Assembly (NCBI GenBank): GCA_029239675.1
Contig: JARBUM010000001.1
Coordinates: 1-64,000 of the forward strand
From: Pelosinus sp.
Lineage (GTDB): Bacteria > Bacillota > Negativicutes > DSM-13327
Length of the DNA stretch: 64,000 bases
Direction: 5' to 3'
Under the pieces are notes generated by a model. The model saw only the letters and a program-made list of their open reading frames with translations, had not been told where the DNA came from and did not search any database. The position numbers and the translations under genes are program-made. Positions 33,899 to 40,717 of the stretch are shown here, piece by piece; position 1 is the first letter of the stretch, and the number at the start of each line of letters is the position of its first letter.

Positions 33899-33941
33899 AA
33901 GAAAACGCTATCGCGTCCTTTAAAATATAAAATAATTTTTT
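33899..33941. repeat. AACGCTATCGCGTC repeat fragment upstream of topB
   Basis: GAAAACGCTATCGCGTCCTT followed by an A/T-rich tail, matching AAGAACGCTATCGCGTCTTTT and its tail at 23974-24025. Both lie in front of a minus-strand gene. Confidence 0.45.
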
Positions 33942-34118
33942 CGTGCTGGAAGGAGTTTATTTCCATCTTGCAAAATCTATACTTATATCAAATCTCTGAC
34001 ACCCTAAGTCAAAATGTACCCCAATTATACCTTTATCATTCAAAACAAGTCAATAAATGGCGAATGTCCTTCTACTATTGAGGATCAATTCTATTTTATT
34101 ATAGAGTGAGGTGATAAT

Positions 34119-34328
34119 ATGAGCGAAGATGTCAATCAAGAGATTTTGGACAAATTGACGAAAGTTTGTATTTGCAAAGCGATTAGTAAAGCTTCTATAA
34201 AAAAGATAATTGCCAGTGGTGCTAACACTCTAGAACAAGTTCAACATGAATGCGGCGCTGGATCAGGTCCCTGTGGTGGCAAACGATGTACGCCAAAGAT
34301 AAAGGAACTATTAGAAAACCAAGCATAA
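34119..34328 (+). CDS. BFD-like [2Fe-2S] protein
   Basis: 69 residues. The BFD pattern is clear: VCICKAIS (Cys19-x-Cys21 region), helix SKASIKKIIASGANTLEQVQ, then CGAGSGPCGGKRC with the last ligands. BFD-like domains bind one [2Fe-2S] cluster, release iron from bacterioferritin, or pass electrons in nitrite and other reductases. Here it is a free-standing version, as is common in anaerobic Firmicutes. GAGGTGA precedes the ATG. Convergent with the epimerase; shared terminator. Confidence 0.88.
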   Translation: MSEDVNQEILDKLTKVCICKAISKASIKKIIASGANTLEQVQHECGAGSGPCGGKRCTPKIKELLENQA

Positions 34329-34351
34329 TCAATATACTGGCTATACATCAA

Positions 34352-34384
34352 TAATCCTGGCAGTTATCATAACTGCCAGGATTA
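34352..34384. terminator. Bidirectional terminator between convergent genes
   Basis: TAATCCTGGCAGTTA/TAACTGCCAGGATTA, 15-base arms with a 3-base loop, between the BFD gene (plus) and the epimerase (minus). Confidence 0.85.
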
Positions 34385-34395
34385 TTATAATGAAT

Positions 34396-35310
34396 CTACT
34401 TTTTAAAGATATCTGCTAATGCATCGGAAAGATATGTATATTGAAATTTATAGCCTTTTTGCAGCAAACGCTTAGGATATACCCTCTGGCCCTTCAATAA
34501 AACTTCTTCAGCCATATCGCCGAAAAGTAGTTTTACCAAGAAGGCTGGAATACGGGTGCGACTTTTGCTACTCAAGGCTTTCCCCAATACCTCCATAAAT
34601 TCTTGCATAGTGACTGCATTGGGTGTAGAGGCGTTATAAGCGCCCTGCCATTCCTCATGATCCACAGCCTGTATAATAAGGTTTACAAGGTCCTTACGAT
34701 GAATCCAAGACATCCACTGCTGTCCATCTCCAAGATAGCCTCCTATTCCAAAACGAAAAGGCATTGCGACTTGCGGCAACATACCACCATCCAATTCGAG
34801 TACATGTCCAAATCGTAAGCGGACAACACGAACTCCTAGACTTTCAGCCTTTAAGGCTTCCCCTTCCCAAGCTCGACATACATCCGCCAAAAAGCCATGA
34901 CCATTACCACTATTCTCTGTAAACCTTTGCTTAGGATGGGAACCATAATAGCCAATTGCCGATGCACTCACCATTACTTTAGGATAAGGTAAGCCGAGCT
35001 TTTGATTGCGAAGAATACTCTCTACAATACATGAAGTGATCTCCACTCGGCTATCTATTATTTTTTTACGGACAGCAGCATTCCATCTGCTGCCAGCAAT
35101 ACTTTCACCAGCTAAATTAATAATACAATCTGTACTAGCAATAATCTCAGCAGGAAATAGCTTGCCTTGCTCAGGCAACTGAATACTAGATTCATTTGGG
35201 CCATTCTTACTATTACGAGAAACGATCTGGATTTCATCTCCCCGTAGTAATAATTGGCTGGCAACGGCTCTGCCGACAAAACCAGTCCCTCCCGTTATCA
35301 ATAGCTTCAC
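34396..35310 (-). CDS. TIGR01777-family NAD(P)-dependent epimerase
   Basis: 304 residues starting at GTG (AAAGGAG upstream). Rossmann motif LLITGGTGFVGRAVASQL (3-20), IINLAGESIAGSRW (about 62-75, family-specific), active-site-like SASAIGYYG (about 111-119) and the C-terminal DUF1731 segment (PKRLLQKGYKFQYTYLSDAL). Relatives include YfcH and cell-division inhibitor SulA-named SDR proteins; the reaction is unknown. Cytosolic, probably monocistronic. Confidence 0.92.
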   Translation of the reverse strand: MKLLITGGTGFVGRAVASQLLLRGDEIQIVSRNSKNGPNESSIQLPEQGKLFPAEIIASTDCIINLAGESIAGSRWNAAVRKKIIDSRVEITSCIVESILRNQKLGLPYPKVMVSASAIGYYGSHPKQRFTENSGNGHGFLADVCRAWEGEALKAESLGVRVVRLRFGHVLELDGGMLPQVAMPFRFGIGGYLGDGQQWMSWIHRKDLVNLIIQAVDHEEWQGAYNASTPNAVTMQEFMEVLGKALSSKSRTRIPAFLVKLLFGDMAEEVLLKGQRVYPKRLLQKGYKFQYTYLSDALADIFKK

Positions 35311-35398
35311 AGAAAATTCACTCCTTTGAGCATCCTCTTCCCTCCTTCATTTCTACTCCGCTAGTTAAACTCCTCCATTTCGCCTATACAATAGGTGC

Positions 35399-35683
35399 TT
35401 AAATTAATTTCCATCCTTCAATATGTAAGGTTTTGATCCCTAAAAAACTTCCTACCTCAATAGTAAGAGGAACATTAGCGAAAAAATTCTGTGGCAAATA
35501 CACAGTAACCCCGTTAATTTCTTTCACACAATATTCTTTATCATCTGGCGGATTTCCCATATATACAGAGGGTCCGAAGTCAACATTACCACAACATAAT
35601 CTGTTGCTACCATGGTACAGTAAATACACTGACTTCTTTTTAGTCATAATATACTCTTTTGCTTCATCACTGACAGTTAGCAC
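35399..35683 (-). CDS. CC-motif small protein (CC/Se motif family-like)
   Basis: 94 residues starting at GTG after GGGGGG. A HesB-like opening LTVSDEAKEYIMTKKKSVYL is followed by a vicinal cysteine pair in NRLCCGNVDFG (about 29-30) and one more Cys near residue 52. The layout matches, from memory, the CC/Se motif family, where some homologues have selenocysteine in place of one of the two cysteines. Here both codons are Cys. A thiol-redox or metal-binding role is likely but unproven. Confidence 0.65.
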   Translation of the reverse strand: MLTVSDEAKEYIMTKKKSVYLLYHGSNRLCCGNVDFGPSVYMGNPPDDKEYCVKEINGVTVYLPQNFFANVPLTIEVGSFLGIKTLHIEGWKLI

Positions 35684-35807
35684 ACTATCCCCCCTACTTT
35701 TTAAATCTCCATAATACTATTTTATTCCCACCCCAGTGTTCTAGCAATACTTGTTTTTCTTATACAATGAGGTGGGATCTAGTCGCCCCTTCTATTGATA
35801 CAATTTA

Positions 35808-35963
35808 TTATAAGCACCCTAATACCCAAGAACCGAGAAAGTAAAGTACAGTTATAATAATTCCAAGGCAAACAACGCTACCAAAATTGAAAAATAACAA
35901 ACACAATACTAGAAAAATAATAGTAATCGTAGAATGATCCATCACCAAACTGATCCACTCCAT
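35808..35963 (-). CDS. Small membrane protein, 51 residues
   Basis: ATG at 35963 with GGGAGGTG eight bases upstream, and a TAA stop at 35808-35810. The product begins MEWISLVMDHSTITIIFLVL and has two hydrophobic segments (about 12-25 and 30-50) separated by NFGS, ending WVLGCL. Composition and the very good ribosome site support a real gene; family unknown. It is isolated between the CC-motif gene and a repeat. Confidence 0.65.
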   Translation of the reverse strand: MEWISLVMDHSTITIIFLVLCLLFFNFGSVVCLGIIITVLYFLGSWVLGCL

Positions 35964-36059
35964 TCTATCTACACCTCCCATACCATTCTCTCTCTTGTTA
36001 TATATACTATGCGTTGTAATCCTATTATGTTATCAATAAGAAAACGTAGGCACTTTTTA

Positions 36060-36100
36060 ATCGCAGAGATGCAGAGGACACAGAGAAAAAATAGATAAGA
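36060..36100. repeat. CGCAGAGAT...CACAGAGAAA 9-bp periodic repeat
   Basis: TCGCAGAGATGCAGAGGACA followed by CAGAGAAAAAATAGATAA. Units GCAGAGATG, CAGAGGACA and CAGAGAAAA are nine bases each. It closely matches 60596-60630 and resembles 43898-43930. Confidence 0.65.
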
Positions 36101-36210
36101 ATGAAGACGACTTACTGCATATGAAATTAGAATTCCGCCTGAAAAGTCTTCTTTACACTTCCTTTTTATGCTATCCTATAGTTAGAATGTATTTTACGTG
36201 AGGTGAGATT

Positions 36211-36843
36211 ATGGCTATGTCCAAAAAACTTCTTCTTGTAATTATTTTTTTACAATGCTATGCCTTTTTAGCGCCCCTGCCTGCCCTTGCTTATAACACC
36301 TATCATGTTGCAATCGTCCCGCTAATCAATACGGCTAACTGTAAAGATCAGGAAATCATACAACTTATCGAAACTAAAGTTAAAGATAAATTCAAATTTC
36401 CCTTTTATGAAATTATCCCTACACAATCGGTAACAACAGCCCTACAGAAACGTCTGCTTAGGGAAAAAATCACGAATCAATCTGCCATGAAAAAACTATC
36501 AACAGACCTTCCCGCAGATATTATTATTGCCATAGAACTTGTCCACGCCGAATCACGAATTGTTAGACCTTTCTTTTGGAGTTATGATTCTGATGACGAG
36601 ACCTATCTTGATACCAATGTGTTAGTCAAATGTTATACGTATTCTGCCAAGAAGGATACCTATCTCTCTTTAAAAGGTTCCAGCTATGGCTTGGAACCTA
36701 TGAGAATCGATACAAATCTGTATAATTCCGTGGAAGAAGCAATGGACCAAATTATCAGGAAATTACCTTATAAAAGAGTCCCAGATGATGTTCTTGACAA
36801 AAATATCGAGTCTTCTTTATCCGATGACCAAGTCCCTGGATAA
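36211..36843 (+). CDS. Secreted protein of unknown function
   Basis: 210 residues. Signal peptide 1-27 (KKLLLVIIFLQCYAFLAPL, cut after ALA). The mature part starts YNTYHVAIVPLINTANCKDQE and has a Rossmann-like alternating pattern (FPFYEIIPTQSVTTALQK; DIIIAIELVHAES) reminiscent of periplasmic lipoprotein-like domains that assemble an ATP-binding-like fold, but I recognise no family. GAGGTGA precedes the ATG. The last eight codons (LSDDQVPG, stop) lie inside a dispersed repeat, so the natural C-terminus has probably been replaced. Confidence 0.8.
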   Translation: MAMSKKLLLVIIFLQCYAFLAPLPALAYNTYHVAIVPLINTANCKDQEIIQLIETKVKDKFKFPFYEIIPTQSVTTALQKRLLREKITNQSAMKKLSTDLPADIIIAIELVHAESRIVRPFFWSYDSDDETYLDTNVLVKCYTYSAKKDTYLSLKGSSYGLEPMRIDTNLYNSVEEAMDQIIRKLPYKRVPDDVLDKNIESSLSDDQVPG

Positions 36844-36899
36844 GTGTGACTAGGATTGAGATGGAGCTAAAACTCCATCTCAATCTTAGTCTTCTTTAT
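36816..36899 (-). repeat. Short copy of the AAGACTTGATT repeat, overlapping a gene end
   Basis: On the minus strand: TATAAAGAAGACTAAGATTG, an ATGGAGTTTTAGCTCCAT stem, then CACTTATCCAGGGACTTG and GTCATCGGATAAA. It lacks about 50 internal bases present in the 61534 copy. It covers the final codons and stop of the secreted protein gene ending at 36843. Confidence 0.7.
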
Positions 36900-36919
36900 A
36901 AAAACATTAGAGGTGCTGC

Positions 36920-37681
36920 ATGAATATTTTTAGTAAGCTCTGTTTATTTTCATTGTCAATCTTAATACTTACTTTATTTTCCGCTACTGCTCTAGCTGCT
37001 GAAAACCGCCCCCCATCCGATACCTTTCATCTAACTGGTGAGGTGACATCTTCTAATATAGAAGGAGGCTTTTACGGTATCATCGGTGATGATGGCAAAA
37101 AATATCAACCCACTAACTTACCACGGAAATTCAAGAAAGATGGTTTAATCATACAATTTGATGCAAAAAGAAAAACCAACACAATGAGCACCTTTCAATG
37201 GGGAACGATTGTGGAACTTTCCAATGTAGCTCAAATTAAAACTTCTATTTCCCATGAAGAACGTAAAGCCATTCATCTATTACTGAAAAGACTAGATGCT
37301 TTTAACAATAAAGATTTAGAAAAACTGCAAGACTTGGATATTGTATCACGCCAGCTTACTAAAGATCAGTTTGACAACTGGGTTGCTAAATACAACAACT
37401 TCACGCTTTTGTCTGTTGACATCTCTGATGCTACTTCTACTTATATTACTGGTTCTTGTTATTATACGCGAGAATTGAGTAATGGAATGACCCTTCATGG
37501 CAATACGAATTTAACTGCTATGACCTTTACACTATCCCAAACTACAAATGGCTGGAAATTAACTGAATCAGGACCTTTAGCCATTCAAACAATTCAATAT
37601 AACACAGATACCCTTGCTGCGCTTAAACAAAAGGCCTTAGAGAAATACAATACGGACAATCTCGCAACTCTTTGGCAATAA
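36920..37681 (+). CDS. Secreted protein of unknown function
   Basis: 253 residues. Signal peptide 1-26 (LCLFSLSILILTLFSATAL, cut after ALA-A). The N-terminal half (about 30-110) is beta-rich (FHLTGEVTSSNIEGGFYGII), like a small OB-type domain; the second half (about 120-235) begins with a helix SHEERKAIHLLLKRLDAFNN and continues with strands, recalling the NTF2-like shape. No family recognised. AGAGGTG precedes the ATG. It follows another secreted unknown on the same strand, with the repeat between them. Confidence 0.8.
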   Translation: MNIFSKLCLFSLSILILTLFSATALAAENRPPSDTFHLTGEVTSSNIEGGFYGIIGDDGKKYQPTNLPRKFKKDGLIIQFDAKRKTNTMSTFQWGTIVELSNVAQIKTSISHEERKAIHLLLKRLDAFNNKDLEKLQDLDIVSRQLTKDQFDNWVAKYNNFTLLSVDISDATSTYITGSCYYTRELSNGMTLHGNTNLTAMTFTLSQTTNGWKLTESGPLAIQTIQYNTDTLAALKQKALEKYNTDNLATLWQ

Positions 37682-37779
37682 AATCACTCAAATAAAATAT
37701 TTTACAAGTTATTAGAATACTGCTGTTGCTAGAATATCAATACATATTCTTCAGTGATATAGATTGAAAAGGCGAAGAC

Positions 37780-38841
37780 ATGAAAAACAATATTATAATT
37801 TTCCTTTTGTCCTGTATAGGAGGTGTGTTTTTCTTTAGTATTCATACTCCTCTTCCCTGGACTCTAGGCCCTTTGGTTACCACCCTAATCTGGAAAACAG
37901 TTAGCAAGAAATCCGTCGACTGGCCAAAGCCCATACGCAATACAGGTCTTATTTTTCTTGGATATGCCATGGGTAGTCCTTTTACCCTTCAGGTAGGTCA
38001 GCAAATATTAGGCCAGCTCCCTGGCATGTTTTTAGCCACCTTCACTACTATGGCAATGAGCCTCTTGGCAGGATGGTTCACTTGCCGCTTTACAGGTGTA
38101 GGAATGGTAAATGCTCTCATTGGCAGCGTACCAGGAGGTCTTTCGCAAATGGCTGTCATTTGCGAAGAAATTGATGGTGCCGATGTAGCCGTCGTTACTC
38201 TTATGCAAATAACTAGAGTACTGACGGTTGTGTTTATTGTACCACTACTGGCGATTTACGGACTCTCAAACCATTCTAACCCTCTCCCTCTTTTTTCTTC
38301 TACCGCTCCTTTACAATTTGAACAATTCCTTCCCTTCTTAATTGTATGCATTCTTTCTGCCTTAATCGCCAGAATCATCAAAGCTCCCACGCCTTATCTG
38401 ATGGGACCTGTAATTGGCACCATGGCCCTTATTATTCAAGGCTATGATGCCCCCCATCTTCCTCAATACATCACGGCAATTGCACAAATAACCATTGGAA
38501 TACGCATGGGAGCAGACATTACTTTTGATGGGTTAAAAAACTGGAAATCCGTTGTCTTATATAGCTTCGGAGGAGTCATCGCTGTCATTATAGGTTCACT
38601 AGCAATTGATTATGCCTTAGTAACGATTTATGGGATTCCCTTTCTGACCGCTTTTATCAGCACTGCTCCAGGTGGCATAACAGAAATGGGCCTCACAGCC
38701 ATGACTGTTCATGCTGATGTCTCCCTAGTTGTTGCCTACCAATTATTTAGATTATTATCCATGCTGATTCTAGGAATTCCCCTAATAAGATGGTGGTTAC
38801 TAAAAAAAGCAACTCACAAAGTCTTGCAGCCTAACCTATGA
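37780..38841 (+). CDS. AbrB-family membrane protein
   Basis: 353 residues, ten or so helices in two homologous halves, each with the AbrB duplication: first TPLPWTLGPLVTTLIW...GMVNALIGSVPGGLSQMAV, second APTPYLMGPVIGTMALI...FLTAFISTAPGGITEMGLTA. The paired motifs P-(W/Y)-x-(L/M)-G-P and (V/A)PGG-(L/I)-(S/T) are diagnostic of PF05145. The family is named from E. coli AbrB (regulator of aidB); members behave as putative small-molecule transporters. Followed by a strong terminator. Confidence 0.92.
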   Translation: MKNNIIIFLLSCIGGVFFFSIHTPLPWTLGPLVTTLIWKTVSKKSVDWPKPIRNTGLIFLGYAMGSPFTLQVGQQILGQLPGMFLATFTTMAMSLLAGWFTCRFTGVGMVNALIGSVPGGLSQMAVICEEIDGADVAVVTLMQITRVLTVVFIVPLLAIYGLSNHSNPLPLFSSTAPLQFEQFLPFLIVCILSALIARIIKAPTPYLMGPVIGTMALIIQGYDAPHLPQYITAIAQITIGIRMGADITFDGLKNWKSVVLYSFGGVIAVIIGSLAIDYALVTIYGIPFLTAFISTAPGGITEMGLTAMTVHADVSLVVAYQLFRLLSMLILGIPLIRWWLLKKATHKVLQPNL

Positions 38842-38886
38842 TAAATTATCCGTTTCTTTGTAGTACTCTTCAGTAAAATGCTATCT

Positions 38887-38944
38887 AAAAACAGCAAGGT
38901 TAGCCTAAGGATCATTTGTGATCAAGGGCTAACCTTGCTGTTTT
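38887..38944 (+). terminator. Terminator of the AbrB-family gene
   Basis: AAAACAGCAAGGTTAGCC/GGCTAACCTTGCTGTTTT, 18-base arms with a further paired loop (GATCATTTGTGATC), followed by TATTTTT on the plus strand. Confidence 0.88.
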
Positions 38945-39007
38945 ATTTTTGGAATATTTCCTGGGCTAAAGAATTTGTCTTAGGATCGCTTAGGAAATTT
39001 CTTATAG

Positions 39008-39544
39008 TTAACGTTTTAACATCTTGCGTAATTTAGGCCCTAAAATAAGTGCCACAATAAGTCCTGCACTCGATGTCATTAGGGAGCTAGGTATATTCCC
39101 CACCGCAGTAGCAAAACTACCAGTAACATACCACCAGGCCAGAATATAACCGCATAAAGTCCAGGTCGCTGCCAGAATACAGGCAAAAAAAGCACGTACA
39201 AGTAGCTTATTACCTGCTATATAAGAATTTGCCGTGATCTCAGGCCATAGTCCCTTAGCAACTGCACCCACGATCAAACCAGCAATTCCTTTAATCACAA
39301 AAGACCAAAGGGTATAAGGGGAAAAACCCATTAACAGATCATAAAATCCTGATCCAATGGCTCCTGCTAATCCTGCATATACACCACCAAAAATAATACC
39401 CGTTGTATACAAGAATGCAGATCCCAGATGTACCATGGCCCCAACTCCAAAAGGTACTTTAATAGTTGTCGCAATGGTGCACATAGCAGAAAGTACACCT
39501 ATAAATACAATATCTCTTACATCTAGTTTACGCTTTCTATTCAT
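39008..39544 (-). CDS. ECF transporter S component, probably for vitamin B6
   Basis: 178 residues from ATG 39544, overlapping the pdxY stop by four bases (ATGA); GGAGG lies 8 bases upstream. Six hydrophobic helices with the S-component pattern: VRDIVFIGVLSAMCTIATTI, then TTGIIFGGVYAGLAGAIGSG and DLLMGFSPYTLW. S components bind a vitamin and dock on a shared EcfT/EcfA module, absent here. Coupling to pyridoxal kinase points to pyridoxine or pyridoxal as substrate, in line with PdxU-type predictions; hydroxymethylpyrimidine is the main alternative. Confidence 0.85.
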   Translation of the reverse strand: MNRKRKLDVRDIVFIGVLSAMCTIATTIKVPFGVGAMVHLGSAFLYTTGIIFGGVYAGLAGAIGSGFYDLLMGFSPYTLWSFVIKGIAGLIVGAVAKGLWPEITANSYIAGNKLLVRAFFACILAATWTLCGYILAWWYVTGSFATAVGNIPSSLMTSSAGLIVALILGPKLRKMLKR

Positions 39545-40416
39545 TTGCTCATCCTCCATGTATTTTCTTTATTACAGTCTCGACAAAGCCAAGGCAGTAC
39601 CTTTTCTATTAATACGCCTTCCCGAGTAGGAGTATGACCAATAAACGTGCTCTGAATTGCCAATCCTACAAACTCTGCTGCCCGCTCCATTGCCACCGGC
39701 AGACTATCTTTTTGTAATAATGAACCAACTAACACACTCGCAAAAATATCTCCTGTTCCAGGATATTTAGCTGGAATATGGTCACTAAATACTTCCCAGA
39801 ATACATTTTGTTTCTTATCATACCCCATGGTAAGAATTTTTTCATTTATAAAAGGAATCCCTGTAATCACCACAATAGATGGTCCAAAATCTCCCAACGA
39901 AACAAGCCATTCCTTCATCCGTTTTGTATCATCCATTTTATCCTGATAACTTTCTCCCAGTAAAAAACAGGCTTCCGTATAATTAGGTGTAACAACGTCT
40001 GCTTTTCTAACTAAACGTTTCATCTGCTCTTGCATGTGGGGCGTATAAATAGAATATAACTTTCCTTCGTCCCCCATCACTGGATCTACAACTACTAAAG
40101 GATGATTAGGAGAAAATTCGTCAATAAAATGTTGTACTACATCGATTTGTTCTTCAGAAGCTAAAAAACCACTATAAATACAATCAAATGCAATGCCTTC
40201 TTTTTTCCAATGGTGAAAAAATTTAGGCATATGATCTGTAAAATCACAAAAAGCTAAGTCCTTAAAACCGCCTAAGTGAGTACTTAGTACAGCTGTTGGA
40301 AGAGGACACACCTGAATTCCCATAGCTGACAACACAGGCATAATAACTGTTAAGGAACAGCGTCCAAAACAGGAAAGATCATGAACAGCCGCTACTTTCG
40401 GCACGAAATTTTTCAT
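39541..40416 (-). CDS. pdxY: Pyridoxal/pyridoxamine kinase
   Basis: 291 residues from ATG 40416 (AAGGAG upstream; the TTG seven codons earlier is rejected). Ribokinase-like fold of the PdxK/PdxY branch: AAVHDLSCFGRCSLTVIMPV (substrate end), PLPTAVLSTHLGG, VVVDPVMGD (about 118-126), TPNYTEACFLLG and anion-hole/catalytic PAKYPGTGDIFASVL (GTGD, about 228). It phosphorylates pyridoxal for PLP salvage. First gene of a two-gene operon with an ECF S component. Confidence 0.92.
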   Translation of the reverse strand: MKNFVPKVAAVHDLSCFGRCSLTVIMPVLSAMGIQVCPLPTAVLSTHLGGFKDLAFCDFTDHMPKFFHHWKKEGIAFDCIYSGFLASEEQIDVVQHFIDEFSPNHPLVVVDPVMGDEGKLYSIYTPHMQEQMKRLVRKADVVTPNYTEACFLLGESYQDKMDDTKRMKEWLVSLGDFGPSIVVITGIPFINEKILTMGYDKKQNVFWEVFSDHIPAKYPGTGDIFASVLVGSLLQKDSLPVAMERAAEFVGLAIQSTFIGHTPTREGVLIEKVLPWLCRDCNKENTWRMSK

Positions 40417-40561
40417 TATTTTCTCCTTGTAGAGCAAAAATTCCTATATTCTCTAATACACTAAAAATTAGTATATCTTATAGAAAACCACTCGTCAACG
40501 AATGTAACTTACTGCAAAGTCCCCTTTTAAACTTGATGTTCCACAATATTATACAATAAGA

Positions 40562-40585
40562 AAAACTTGGCTTTTGCCAAGTTTT
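40562..40585. terminator. Hairpin in the 40438-40717 gap
   Basis: AAAACTTGGC/GCCAAGTTTT arms around TTTT. It lies between the GGDEF-EAL gene and pdxY; its direction is unclear, and a second terminator nearer the GGDEF-EAL stop follows at 40625. Confidence 0.6.
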
Positions 40586-40624
40586 AGAAATGCAGCCAGA
40601 GTCCTTAGTCGCTCTTGCTTCCGT

Positions 40625-40671
40625 AAAAACAAACTACTATAAATGCTCTATGGAAATAGTAGGTTGTTTTT
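40625..40671 (-). terminator. Terminator of the GGDEF-EAL gene
   Basis: AAAAACAAACTACTAT/ATAGTAGGTTGTTTTT with a 15-base loop, 46 bases after the stop on the minus strand. Confidence 0.75.
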
Positions 40672-40717
40672 ATAGAATTCTACATTGTAAATGCTTATTC
40701 TAGCTTATTCTTTAGAA

